Below, piece after piece: positions 10,601 through 23,000 of a stretch of DNA of 64,000 bases. A model generated the notes under the pieces. It saw nothing but the letters and a program-made list of their open reading frames with translations, did not search any database and was not told the DNA's origin. Within the stretch, counting starts at the first letter, position 1. Each line of letters begins with the position of its first letter. This stretch comes from Flammulina velutipes. Lineage: Eukaryota > Basidiomycota > Agaricomycetes > Agaricales > Physalacriaceae. Location of the stretch: assembly GCA_011800155.1 (NCBI GenBank), contig CM022377.1:2232001-2296000 (forward strand), given 5' to 3'. The position numbers were made by a program, and so were the translations under genes.

Positions 10601-11387
10601 GTGGACCCTGAAACTTGTGCTACGTTCAGAGCGCTGGAGCACTTTCAAATGATATCGTTCATGTCAAAGGTAAGGCCTCTTGCTATCGTTTGTTTAACGA
10701 TCACGTCTCAATTAATCCCTAGGTCACGGCGTGGGAGTACTTCCATGCTGCTTGCCGCCTTAGTGATAACACGGGCACAGCTGTCCCTCCCGTATGCCTC
10801 GCTCGTCTGCCAGCAGAACGAGTCTCACTCAAATGATCTAGGATCGATACCAGAACTTCCTGCTCATGATCCGGCAGTGGAGGTACCTCAAAATGCTCAA
10901 ACACTTTGGGCGAGCAAACGATGTGTCAGGCCGAGCGGGAACCAAGGAAGGTGACCTCGCCGTACGCTGTCCAGCTTGTCCGTACGTTGGGATCAATTTA
11001 GAGGAACAGTACGTGTTGTCATTTATATTCTTTCACCTGTTAATCGTTCATTATAGAACGAACGATTACAGCGACCAGCTGTTCCTGGCCATGGACGCCA
11101 ACTTTCGACTCCAACAAAGAGGAGGAGGGAGTTCTTTACTCCGAGATCCTACCTTCAATGACGGAGCCGCTTACTTCTGCGCCGACGGACCGTTCCAGGA
11201 GTATTTGAAGGTGTTCGATAAGAACGTTACGGAGGAACGGAACAATTGTAGTCGGTACGATGCTGTAAAACTAGCGAATATGAAGGGCGGCAAAGGAACT
11301 ACAGCTACTGGGGTTGTCGCCATTGTCTGCGCACGTCATGACATGAAACGCCCCACTGCCGTTGTTAATTTAAAGAAGGGAGAACGG
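10601..11387 (+). pseudogene. KDZ transposase, fragment 1 (N-terminal part of catalytic region)
   Basis: Four exons: ~10,601-10,669, 10,723-10,791, 10,842-11,008 and 11,057-11,387, with GT...AG introns of about 50 bp. The translation matches the mushroom KDZ (Kyakuja-Dileera-Zisupton) family as I know it: TCATFRALEHFQM, then EYFHAACRLSDNTGT, then RYQNFLLMIRQWRYLKMLK, then CPACPYVGIN, then LAMDANFRLQ, then ARHDMKRP and KKGER. The LAMDANFRL segment carries an aspartate typical of the RNase H-like transposase core. The reading is interrupted at 11,387 by the gypsy 3' LTR. Removing the insert rejoins GAACG to GTATGT, a consensus 5' splice site. The N-terminus is missing upstream of 10,601. Confidence 0.85.
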
Positions 11388-13113
11388 TGATGTGCAGTGT
11401 AGAAGAACGCCACAAAAACACACACAAAACACACACTAACAAGTCAATGGTGCGATGCGGGAAAGTCCGATGTTTATAGCGGGATTTCACGTTATGGTAG
11501 CAATCGTTCGTTTTGTAATAGGTGGTCTGGGACGGGTTCTTGTTCTTTGTATCTTTGTTTTATGGGACTGTTTCTCTCTATCTTCTGCTCAAAATGCTTA
11601 TACTAGTTCGACGGGGTAACAGGGATCTGATCTTAAACTGAGTTAAGTCACAGGCCGATTGGGATGTGTGTAAAGAGACCTAATGAGGCTCTTCCCAGGC
11701 CAACAACCTTCAACCACACTAGGGAGCGGGAGCTCTGGTATCTATCTGTATAATCAGGACTCTCCAACAACTAGTCGGGGCCTGAATAGATAGCCTAGCA
11801 CAGTCTGAACCACACTTGTATGGGACTTGGGACTCCAACCAGAGTTGGTAGGTTCTTTAGATGGAATTTCCCGCGGAAACTCGGATCGTTGGAATCGCAA
11901 AGGACTTGGCTTCAACTTCTTTAATATGGGAAGTAGCTCCAATGAGTTCTTAGATCTTTGGTTCTGTTTCTTATTTCCACCTATCTAACAGTGGTTCTTT
12001 TTCTAACTAAATCTTAGAGTCTATTCCTCCAGTATATACGGCTTGTGGGCTGCGGATACGGGGGGCGTAAGCTACTGTAAATAGTACAAACGAGCTAGCT
12101 TTATAGTGTTTTCTATATACGTCTGAATAAGGATATAATACCGAGTCCGCTGGTTCGGGGGAATATTCCGATAGGATGTACGGAATATCCCTCTAATGGT
12201 GCCCTTGGCATTGCTGCCTATTCGTTCTGGCTTCTATTTGCTTTGAATCCAACCAATGGTGGCGCCGTAACTGGGTTTGCAGTGGCGCCAGGTTGTTCCT
12301 TGTGCTTGGAAGCTCCACTATTTCATCGTTTTCCACTATTATTAGCGGCCGAGTCCTGTCTAGCAGGAACTCTTAGCCTTTGTTCGTATTCTTATTTCAT
12401 ACTACGAGTCCGAGTAGTACCGACTAGGTTTGGTATACTGGACGCGTAAGTATGTTCTTAGTATCGTGTTCGGACTTTTCCGGTAGTACTCCGGAAAAGC
12501 TATCGTTGTATCTTTACGAGTTGTCGATAGTACTCGTATTGTAGGTCCTTGTAACGATTTACTTGTGGATCCCGAGAATCGATCAGGAACAGTCCACCGG
12601 AGTAAGTTGATCGGTGATCGAGCAGTATCTTTTGAAAGCCTAAAAGGTTACCCTGACTCCTGAGTCTCCTATGTAATATCCCGACGTCTGAGTAGTACGA
12701 ACATTTGGTTTGCTAGTCCAGCAAGCGTTTAACTGCTTGCTGGCGTTGCGTCTCTTTATGTAGAGTTTCCTTGTGTAAGGGTAACTCGCCGAATTCCGTT
12801 AAGTATTTCGGAGTTTCGCGCGTTCAAGTGTATTTGATCACGATGTCTCCATCGGGGTACTTTTGATGATGATATTCAAGATCGTCATGTGTGGTTTGGC
12901 TATACCTACACGCCCTTCAGCGTGTGGCGCTTTTCCGACGAATCTTAGGAGTTTTCCGGTCGTACCACGGAAACTCCTTACACTGTATCGTATACGCGTT
13001 TCGGTCTGTAACTAGAGGTTCTTGTACTCATAGGTTCGTTCTATCACTAAGAATGCTTCTTAGAATCGCAAATTTTGGGGTCTTTCGTACTTGCATTAAT
13101 ACAATGCGCATCA
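11388..13113 (-). repeat. 3' LTR of gypsy element
   Basis: This 1726-bp repeat is nearly identical to 27,024-28,762. It lacks 13 bp present in the other LTR near 27,280 and differs at a few single positions (for example 11,523 versus 27,161). Small open frames inside it are identical in both copies and have no coding features, so they are not annotated. It contains inverted repeats such as CTTTTCCGG...CCGGAAAAG at 12,475-12,499. Confidence 0.95.
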
Positions 13114-13121
13114 TCTCCCAT
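13114..13121 (-). other. Putative polypurine tract of gypsy element
   Basis: On the minus strand ATGGGAGA lies immediately upstream of the 3' LTR, the expected location for the plus-strand priming site of an LTR retrotransposon. It is short, so the call rests on position. Confidence 0.5.
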
Positions 13122-13338
13122 AGACTTATTTGATGGTGTCCGCACCATCCTGGTTCCCCTATCGTTGGATCCCTCAATATTCTTCCTGGACTCGGCTCTT
13201 GGAAAGGCCAATAGGTAGGAGGACAATTCCGCTTATTTCAACGGAATTCTCCCGGCTTTGCACGTTCCATTGCCAATATTTCTTCACTATAAAAGCAGGC
13301 TGAAAACTGTGGCGCTCTCCGTTTTATCCTTCGTTACT

Positions 13339-14969
13339 ATGCCTCCCAAGATCCCTCAATGGCACTCCATTGGTTCTTCAATCTCTGCGGAAGCCCCCAT
13401 TGCTACGCTGGAGCTCGTCCAGTATCGCCTTGCTACTGCCCCGTTGATCAACGACTTCTTGGTTAATTACTCGCTCCCGGATTCGACCAACTCCCTTATT
13501 GTCGACGCCATCGAACAGCTCACTGCCCCAGTGATGGCCTTGTTGCGTACGGTGTCTGCCAATCCGACGCCACGGGATATTCCGATTGTCGTCGTGGACA
13601 AGTTCTTTAGCAAGTTGCTGGTACGTCTTTCCGCTTTCTTTCTATGTCTCATGCTAAGATCTTTATTTATCTTCTAGCTCATCAATCAATCTCTGAAGGG
13701 AACCACCGCCGCGGAGGCTTCCTTCGAGATTTTCTCCTTCTTCTGGAATCTGCGCAACATCCTTGGGGTCTATCTTTTGGAGTTAGGCGTTAGCCCAACT
13801 CATCACCGTATCAACCTTGCGGATATGTTCACTCCAGTTCTTAATACTGTGGGTCGAGGCAAGGCTTATATCGCACCGCCTTATCCCGAGAGCCACCCCC
13901 TTCATGCTGCTTCGCGTGTAGTTCCTAAGGTCAAGGCGCCAGCTCCAGCTCCTGAGCCTACACCTGCACCCAAGCTTACTGCTAAAGCCATGCGGGCTGC
14001 CGCGAAAAAGGTATGGACTTTTCCGCTTATTCTTCGGTCTTTCTAACTTGTATCACTTTCTTAGGCTGGTAAGACTGTTAAGTCTGCCGCCGTTATCGAC
14101 GATGCCCTCGAGGCCGTTGGAGATACTGCCAACACCACCCCTACTGAGGATATCGGTAGGTTCGTTCTTGACCGGCATTTTCCACTTTGCTAAACGGACT
14201 TGCCTGGTTTCTTCAGAAATGGACGATGGTGGGTCTGAATCTGATCTTTCTGACGATGAAGATGTGAGCTTAGTCGCTTACTTCTAGGCGTCTCAAGATT
14301 GACTCAACCCCTGCAGGACTTGACCATTATTGATGGAGATGGAGTGCGCCGCAAGGACTTCCCCCCTTCTCCGGTTCGTACTTGTCTTTTTATTCTAAGG
14401 CTTGAACTAACGGCATTTCTCCTTTATTCATAGCCTGCTGAAGTCGAGGGCCCCCGTGTGGTAACTTATCTTCCCTACTCGATGATCCCAGGTATGCTGA
14501 TCACTTCTCGCGCATACCAGAAGGCCATGGAGGTTATAGGAAGTACGGTCACTTTCGTGGAACCCGCTCCTTTGCTCACTAAACGCAAAGCTACGGAAGA
14601 TGGATCTCCTCGTCCTCTTAAGAGCCTTAAGGTTGACTCCGTTCGTATTGACAACACCTTTGTCGAACAATTCATTGGAGGTGCGTTTAGTTCTTCTTAT
14701 CTTAATCTTGTACTTATCGCATTTTTCCGTGTTTCTTAGCGGGCGCTACCGCTCAGAGTTACGGAAGCTCTGTTGCTCGAGTTATCAAACAAGTCAACCG
14801 ACTCCTCGCCGCCGACGAGTTGACTGAACTCGGACCTGGTCTGGTTTCGACTGAGGTGGCGCATCGCAATGAGTTGATTAGACTCTTGAATCGTATTCAC
14901 GGCGACGTCCAGACGTTCAACCGTACCAAGGACTTGTATATCGCTACTGTCAAGTCTATGCTCGAATAG
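13339..14969 (+). CDS. Gypsy accessory gene 1, seven-exon hypothetical protein
   Basis: Exons 13,339-13,620, 14 kb region 13,678-14,010, 14,065-14,155, 14,217-14,263, 14,317-14,373, 14,434-14,680 and 14,740-14,969 join in frame with six 49-61 bp GT...AG introns. The start is MPPKIPQWHSIG. The product is about 430 residues: a helical N-terminal half, a Pro/Ala/Lys linker (APAPAPEPTPAPK), an acidic SESDLSDDED patch, a KRKATED...RPLKSLK basic stretch, and a C-terminal helix ending VKSMLE. I recognise no family. It lies between the 3' LTR and pol, antisense to the genomic RNA, so its introns would survive retrotransposition. It is fully open despite frame damage in pol. Confidence 0.7.
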
Positions 14970-15411
14970 ATATTTCCCTGTTACAACTAGGTAGTTGCCC
15001 ATCCCTTCTTTCCGGGTGATACTACTGTTTACCTATTGTGTTTCCGGGGCTCTTTATCTTTATCTTTATCTTTCTGATACTGTAGCCATTGCTTATTTGA
15101 CTTAAATATAACTGTCCCCTAAACTTCGTGTGATTTGAACTTCAAGCTAGACCCCGAAGACACTTGTGCGCCACTTCCGTGATTCCTAGCGGAATTTCGC
15201 ATGAAGTCTTCGCCGGTCTCCTTTCTTGTTCTTAGGGGTTTACAATTTTCGCTTTCCGTATTGGCAATCTTCTATAGCCTATACGTTCGTTATTTTCTTC
15301 GCCTTGACGAATACCCGACCCATTAGCCAGTCGATCATACGCCTCCTATTAGATTTGTACATCGTTTATAAGACTGAACTTTTGTAATGTCTCGGTCTTC
15401 GTCTGTCTCAG

Positions 15412-16579
15412 ATGCCTTCTCCTATCGCTTTGATTCCTCTATGGGCCAACTTCAAAATCGCCATGATTCCGGGTTTGGACAAGCGATTTTCCGAGGAGGC
15501 CTTGGACTTTTTGCAGGCTGAGACTGGTCTCGCCGTTGCTATATCGTTATATCGCACTGCTCAAGGCTTTCCTATCGTGGCCACGCCACTCAATAGCTTG
15601 GATCTTACCGCGCGGTATACCGATGCGGCTGCGGACTTGCACTTAGGTCCTGCTCGTCAGATAGACGCTCCTACGTTGAGGTTCACCCTAGGCGTAATGG
15701 TACGTCTCGGATTTTTCCTTACATTTCGCGGGTCTAACGGTCTTGATAGCAACACGCTTCTAGTTTGTGGCATTGCGAACATCCCGACTTTCGTACAGGG
15801 CAAGCCTACAACTTAGCTTCGTTGTATATCGTCTGTCTTCGATTGGTGTCCAACTTCTTTCATGGACGCACGGGAAACTGTACCCTCGATGGTCTTTCCT
15901 TCGAAGGATGGCTTTCCAAAGTATATCGCCAACCCCATATGCACTTTACGGAGTTGTACTTGGACGCTAGCGCCGATTTCATCGTGAGTTCTTTAACCTA
16001 TACGCCTTTTCCGTACTAAATCTCGGGATTTTCCATAGACCAGCGTAATGTTGGGCTATCATAGGGGAGCGCCTGACTCTTTGGGTGGGATCTTTGCCCA
16101 TCCTGAGGTCTTGGATGCTATCCCTGTCCCTCTATCTCGTATGGATGCCAGCGACGTTCAATTAGTCGCTTGGTGGCCTCGTTATCTTTCCGCTAACAAC
16201 ATTCAGCCCGAGTTTGATACTCGTCCTATTATGTATGAACGGGTCGTTACCAACGGTTATTCGCCTTTACACGATTTTCCGGCTGGGTTGGTTGACGCTA
16301 GTGACCTCAGACTTGGTCCCCACGCCGAACGCTTCACTGAGTTCGTACCAGAGCCCCATTGTGTTGCTCAACGGCGATCTAGCTCAACGCCTGAACTTGT
16401 TCCAATCAGTTCTCCAGTACCAGTGGTCAGATCTTTCGTAAGTCTTTCTGTTCGACGTCTAGTGTATTATTCTAACACCTTTCTTCTGATAGACCCACTT
16501 CAATACGCTAGGACAGACTATGTGTACCCACTGTCCCACTAGTCATCCTGCCGTCGAATGTACTCCTCCGACCCAGTAG
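15412..16579 (+). CDS. Gypsy accessory gene 2, zinc-knuckle protein
   Basis: Four exons: 15,412-15,699, 15,750-15,983, 16,039-16,437 and 16,493-16,579, with in-frame GT...AG introns of 50-56 bp. The product is about 335 residues starting MPSPIALIPLWANF. The last exon encodes CTHCPTSHPAVEC, a CX2CX3HX4C zinc knuckle of the kind found in retroelement nucleocapsids. The body (AFSSEE-like helices, FEGWLSKVYR, VAWWPRYLS) has no match I can name. It could be a second, spliced Gag-like or nucleic-acid-binding protein. It is antisense to gag-pol. An alternative start lies upstream at 15,387 in another frame. Confidence 0.65.
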
Positions 16580-17330
16580 TCGGATTTTCCGTTAAAAGTC
16601 TATCATCTTGGTGTTAGACACTTAGTCTATATCGTTTGTCGGTTATCCTATGTCGTAGCGCTATACCTTCAATTTAGACCCTTTCCTTGTTACCAAGTTC
16701 GTTCTGTGGTTCAAATTGATGGTGGCGCGGGAATTCCCGTATCTTCATCGGAGTTGAGTATTCTTCATGCTATTGCATTCGTACTCGTAGCCTCAGGTAT
16801 ATATGGCTTAAGACCTTCGTTGGCTAGTTCTTCTATGTAACTTGAGACGTACTAGCCTTAGCGTAGTCTCTAGTTATAACCAATGTTCGCGCTCCTGATA
16901 AGTCCGGAGATCGTCATGATTTATGGCGTCTCCCATTGACTTATTAGATGCTATCATACTGGTATCTTTGTTAGTCTACTAAGCTTTCATCCTAGAAGAG
17001 TCTGTTTTTCCACTTGAAAACCCGGAGAATCCCTTGTCTCAATGACTTGGTATCTCTTGTTGGTTTTCAAGCTTTTCTTTGATCTTAGTTCACACCATTT
17101 TGTAGTCAAATCAGCGTGCTCGCTATTTTTCACGGTATCGTAAATTGTATGTAAATTTTTGGCACTGAGGCCGCTAAGTCCCATGTTCGTATGAATATCG
17201 TAATATATACATATACAAGTCCGCGAAGAGGAAGAGTCCGACAAAAACCCGGCAAAGAAAACCAAGACTAAAGATTACAAATGTTAGAGGGAGCTAGGCT
17301 TCGACCTCCTTCATTTGCAAACTCCTTCCC
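16580..17330. other. Non-coding interval inside gypsy element
   Basis: About 750 bp between the tail-to-tail accessory genes 2 (plus) and 3 (minus). It contains short TTCCG/CGGAA-type repeats (16,578 and 16,730) and small frames without recognisable motifs. It probably holds the 3' ends of both transcripts. Confidence 0.4.
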
Positions 17331-19477
17331 CTAACGACGACGACTTGGTCCAGCAACGGCATTTTCCGTTGACAACCCATAGTACGTTAGGACGTTGGGA
17401 TCTCCCCAATGCCTAAGTAAATCGTTGACGGCGTCCGTGAGTCTGCCGTTTTGTTCAACCAGTTGGTCGACATCGTTTCGCAAGCCTTGGATCGTCTCAA
17501 GCAAGGCTTGAGGTCGACGTTTGACCACGTCGGATTCTGGGTCCAACTTCTCGCACTTCAACTTCATTACCTGGCAGCGTACACAGGACTTGGTCGTCGG
17601 GGTCGCGTACTTGCATTCCTTGTTTTTCTTGAGACACTCTTTGCAAAGCACTTGGGAGTACTTCCAGAGTTCGTCTTCCGGAATGGGTTCCTTCGCCTTT
17701 CTTTTGCCCTTGGCCTTGCTCGACTTCACGGCTACAGCTCCCTTTGCCGTTTTCTTCTTCTTTCTCGCAGGTCCTTCACTTTCCGACCCATCCTTGGAAT
17801 CGTCCGTTGGTTCGTCGGAGGGTTGGAAGTCGTCGTTGTTGGGCTCGAAGTCCTCATCGTTCGGCGCGAAGTCTTCGTCGTGCTGCTCATCTTCATTCTC
17901 GCCATCATTGCCACTGCTACCATCGGCGTCGCCATCTTCTACTTCGCGAGTCCTCTTCGTTCCTTTGGCTTTCGCGGGCGAATCCGGTTTTGACATCGGA
18001 GTCGACTTGACGCTAGGTTTGGGTTTGGCTGCTGGAGCCACCTTCTTACCCACTGCTTTCGTCGTCGTCTTCTTCGTCGTCTTGGCCTTCTTCTTGGAAG
18101 AAGGTGCTTCTTCATCCACGACCTCCTGTCCGGAGTCATCTTCCATTCGCGCTTGCTTTGCGCGAAAGCTCACCACTCGTATGAATGCCACCTCCGGGTC
18201 TTCTACCGGAGTTGCCGCGGGCGCTGCCATTTTCGATAGCTTTGACAGCTTTTGGTTCCCTAAGCCCTCGATTTCTTCTTGCGAAGGCCTCGCAATGGGC
18301 GGAAGGGGCATCTGCTTGGAACCTTGGGCCGGCTTAGCCATTGGAACTTTAGCAGGCTTTACCATTGCCATGGGAGGCATCTGCATCGGAGCTCGAACTG
18401 GTCGAGGTACCACTACCCTTGGACTTGGAGCCTTTGGGACTGGCATGGTTTTCGTTTTTCGTGGAGGGGGACGTGGAATCTCCGAACTTGGAGACCTTTC
18501 CGGGGTTAGCGCGGACTTTTCCTTGCGCTCCCCGGAATCTTCTTCCTCGCTCTATCGTAGATCGTATTAGCTGTAATATAGCCTTTAGAGCTTAGCTACT
18601 TACCGCTTGCTCTTTGCTCTTGGAAGAGCCTTTCCTTTGTTGTGGCTCCTCTCGAGCCTCGCTATCTTCCTGGTCCTAGGAATTCCGTTAACATTAGCGG
18701 AATTCGCTATAACCAAGTTCGAGTCTCAACCTTTTCTTGAGCAGGCTCTTCAGCTTGCTCGTCTTCTTCTTGTGGCTCATCTTGAGCCTCTTCATCTTCT
18801 TGATCCTTGTCGACGGACTTGTCGACTTGTTCTTCGCCATCGGTACTCTCATTTCCCGAGTCCTATACCAAGTCCGTTAATCATACCGGTATTTGGGTTA
18901 TCTTATTCTTACTTCTTTGCCTTTGGAACTTGTTCCTTGGACTTGGTCTTCTTCGTCGCCAACCTCTTCGTCGGTGGCATCTTTGCCTTTACCTTCAGGC
19001 GTCTAAGGTTTTCCATTGAGTTTCCCGGATTTTACCCGTTCGACTCAAGGAAACTTACCTTGACATTCTCTTCTTTGTCTTTCTTCTCGACTTTACCTTC
19101 GTCGCCACTTTCATCTTCACTTGTCTAAGTCGATTCCGTTAAATTATCGGAATCTGCCGACGTGATCTTTATCTTACCGTTACATCTGGCAACTCTTCGT
19201 ATAGTTGCCAAGCCCTTGTAAGGACTTGCTCCAACCAGTCATTGTTGCTAGCGGCCGAGTGTTTGAATTCATCGGCGGCCTTCTCGAACTGTCTCCAGAA
19301 GACCTGGTAGTCTTCCGGAACGTGGCAGACCGGCAGAGTCCGCCAATTGCCGGGAATGAAACGAAGTCGTCTGATCGCATTTTTCGAAAAGTGGCGGCGC
19401 TCGAATGCGAGCGCCTTGGGTCGGTTTTGTATTTTAAAGAAGCTAGTTGACGACATAGTATTTGAAATGGACGACAT
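17331..19477 (-). CDS. Gypsy accessory gene 3, acidic/basic protein with two-part cysteine motif
   Basis: Six exons: 19,178-19,477, 19,059-19,124, 18,913-19,002, 18,731-18,862, 18,604-18,675 and 17,331-18,551, all in phase, with introns of 50-56 bp. The product is about 625 residues. The N-terminal exon is helical (VFWRQFEKAADEF). A very acidic Glu/Asp-rich region follows, then a Pro/Met/Lys-rich segment, Lys-rich basic stretches, and another acidic stretch. Near the C-terminus is LCKECLKKNKECKY, then SCVRCQVMKLKCEK, a six-cysteine array resembling a fungal Zn-cluster DNA-binding motif. A coiled coil follows. It is in the same sense as gag-pol, so its introns imply a separate or regulated spliced transcript. 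A chromatin/DNA-binding role is inferred. Confidence 0.75.
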
Positions 19478-20080
19478 CGCGTTGATCTGTATCGTGATTT
19501 GCCAAAGTCGCGTCGCTGCGATGGTGGTTGAAGGATGAGTTCGTTTTTCTCAAAATTTCTCTTTAAGTTCACCATCACGGACCCGGTCCGGTGATCCTGT
19601 CGATCAACTCTGAAATGGAAAGGGCCATTCCGTTTCTGATGGGCCTAGCTCTTCGGAATCTTATCTTAGATTGTGGGGAATTTCCCCAACCCCGCATCGG
19701 AATGGTACCTTTTTCTAAAGGAAAGATATTCATCATTTGTACGGTTCGTATGCAGTATATCTTTAACGTTACTGCTATCTTTGTTCTTAATGATAATACA
19801 TCTTGAACGTATCGTTTGTATGTACCAAGTAAAATCGAAAATTCCTGGTAAATTCCGTTCGTTATTCGGGAATACCTCTATATCCCCCACAAGCTTTATA
19901 TGATGGTATCCCTACCATCAGCTCATGCTTTCTTGTTTAATTCGTCCATAACTTTGCCTACAGAGCCACGTATCATGTGTAGTCTCTTGAAGAACAAGTC
20001 TCCTAAGAAGCTAGGGTCTTTCCGTGAATAAAACGGAATAACCCGAAACTGCGCAATCTTGTCTTTGAGTAAGGATCCAT
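19478..20080. other. Interval between accessory gene 3 and integrase end
   Basis: A 600-bp stretch with several TTCCG...CGGAA inverted repeats (near 19,625, 19,680, 19,853 and 20,024). The integrase reading frame resumes in a different phase from about 20,085 to 19,940 on the minus strand, so part of this stretch is the broken C-terminus of pol. I see no other gene. Confidence 0.45.
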
Positions 20081-23000
20081 CTAGCTCACATAGACATAGT
20101 TTCCACCAGTCGTGCGCGATACTACGGCGTATGGACCCATGAATCGTTCTTTGAACTTGTGATTAAGTTCCTCTTCAATCCTAGTATTTCGGACTAATAC
20201 CAGTTCACCAGTTTTGAACTTGTGAGATGGCATTCTGTTCTTATGATCTTCCATGAACTTAGCCGCTGCTCGAATCTTGGCATCTGTGACTCTTTGCTTC
20301 ATACGTTTCACATCTTCTTTGTGTTTAATGAGCTGTTGTGCACGAAACGCTATCAAGTCTGAATGCGACACTAAGGAATCCGGAATATCAACCAACCAAG
20401 TTACCTCGTTTATATCTAACGGTAGGATGGGTTCACATCCTGTTACCGCGTAAAACGGTGACTGTCCAAGTGTTCGTTTAACAGTGATTCGTTCTGCCCA
20501 TAGTACTTCGTGTAGGTATGCCGGCCATTCTTCGGGATTTCCCCTACAGACTTTGAATAAGGATTGTCTTATGTCCCAATGTCCGCGTTCGACCTTCCCA
20601 TTAGCCTGTTTATTGTACGGCGTAATGAGGATACCCTTGACTCCATACTTGGCTTCAATATGAACCATTGCTTTCTTAATGGCAGGACCATTATCTGTTA
20701 TGATCTGCTTTATACATCCCCAACGACATAGGATATCTTCGAAGAGCCAGTCTCCTAGAGTATCCGCGTTCTCGTTGATCAAGGCCCTTGCTTCCGGCCA
20801 ACCACTAAGTCCACATCGAGCCACTGTGACAGCATTATAGCCGTCATACTTTTTGATCTTCGGATTTTTCCCGCCTGATTTCGGCATTCGGAATGTGTCC
20901 ACAAAAGCAGTCTCAAATATTCCTGGTGTTGGTGTAATCGTAGGTTCCTTATGGATGATAATCTTCTGTCGTTTTTGGCAAAGAATACAAGTCTTAACAA
21001 ACCAGTTCATGTCGTCTTCCATGCCTGGCCACCAGAACCTCTTGCCAACTAATTGTCGAACTGAGTATTGTCCTTTATGGCCATGTTTATCATGTACTAT
21101 AGTCACTACTGGCAACCGTTTCCCTACTAAGAGGACTCGACGGTGCTTGTTTTCTTTGTGCTTCTTGTATAACTTCCCACCCGCAATGAAGAAATCCTTA
21201 GATGCCCAGTCCTTCAACGTTGATAGTTGTCTGGTGGACAATTCTTCAGTTTCATATTCACTGTTGCGTAGGCAAGCTTCAACGTGTGGCAAGAGAGTTT
21301 CCCATAGAGCTTCTCTACTTGACCTTTCTAAGTCCGGAAACTCATCAATTGCTACCCATTTCTCAAGGTCTTCTACCGCCATTGCTGCTAGCTGACTAGC
21401 GCGGTATTCTTCTGAGGTCTGTTCGAAGTCGTTTACTGGGTTTTCCGGTAAACTTACGGGAATTTCCCGTACTTCTTGCAGGTAACCTGTCTTAGTATCT
21501 ATAGCATCTTTGAAGTCCTCGAAGGGAAGAGGCTTGTCCTCGTCCGCTAAGTCGTTAGGTTCTTCATACTCAAAGCTAGGCAGCTCGTCTTCTTCTTCAT
21601 CCCTGGAGGACGGGGTATGATAATGTCTTCAGGTGCAGGCACCCTTCGACTCAGTCCGTCCGGACCATGGACTTTTCCAGGTACATGTACCAAAGTGAAG
21701 TGGAACATGAGTATCTCTTCTGCCCATCTTTGTAGGTTCCCGTTGGTGAGGGAGTCGATGTTCGATAGCATTCCCTTAATGTACTTTGCATCGACTTCTA
21801 CCTTCAACTTTCGACAACCTAATAGATAGTACTTGCACGCCATTAATGCGCGGTGAAGTCCGAACAACTCCCTCTTTGATTGTGAGTATCTAGCCTCACG
21901 CTCATCCAAGGTAATCGACAGGAACTTCGCATAGTAACGTTTCTTAGGGTCTTCAGGATCTTCTTGACTAAGATAAAATCCTACCGCCATATAAGAGGTA
22001 TCCACCGATAATATAATCGGAGTATCCCAATCATAGTTCAAGGGCTTCAGCATGGGACTTGTCTCAAGGGCTCTCTTTAATGAGTCCATCGAGGCTTGTT
22101 CTTCTTCTCCCTAATGAAACAACACACCATCTCTTGTTAACCTGGTCATTGCCAGTGCTTTCTTAGAGTAGTCTTTCACAAACGTTCGGAAAACGCCTGC
22201 GGTTCCAAGGAAGGAACGAACGTCTCTCAAGCATTCACAAGGTACCCAATCTGATATGACTTTGACTCGTTCTTCTGCCGGTTTACGGCCCTCATAGCAA
22301 CAGGTATGACCTACTACTACGGTTTCGTTCGCGCAAATGATAGCTTTATGCCCAGAAAAGGTTCCCCCGAGTACTTCATGCGTTGTATGATCCTATTCAT
22401 GTTGATCATATGTTCCCATACGAATCGGCGGATTCCGTTATTTTCACGGATTGTCTCGTAGTTGCCATCTTTATCTTGGTACCTAGTAGCTGGCCCTCTA
22501 ACTGGTACATCGTCTATGTAAGGCCTAGTAAAGGCTGGTATTTCGTCTTTGAGAATATGAGTAACATCTTCGTGGAAGATGGGTACTGAATTCGTCCAAC
22601 CCATGGGTAAGGTTTGAGTCGTAATGCCCCATACGGAGTAGAGAACGTTGTCATGTCTCTGGATTTTTCCGCTAAGTGTCGTTCGTCGTACCCGACATAC
22701 AAGTCTAGGGTACCCCCACAAGCTCTTCCAGCAAACGCTTCCGCTAATTCTTCGGTGGCGGGAGGTAAGCCTGAATGCGCAATAGTAACTGCATTCAATG
22801 GTTCTAAGCTATGGACCAATCGAAGTTTCTTGCCATCTTTCTTAACTACACAGAACCAACGCGACCTGTATGACGAGTTCGAAGGCTCATACACGCCGGA
22901 GTCCAGCTTGTTCTTTATTATCGCGCAGACTTCGTTGAAGATTCCCGGGGAATCTTGATTGGCCTTAGTACCCATGGTACATGAGGTATGACTGGCATGT

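Noticed and set aside
11754..13133. Small open frames inside the LTRs
   Set aside because: Identical in both LTRs only because the LTRs are identical; no domain or splice support.
17521..18570. 349-residue plus-strand frame opposite accessory gene 3
   Set aside because: A serine-rich shadow of the acidic/basic minus-strand protein, which has the cysteine motif and consistent splicing.
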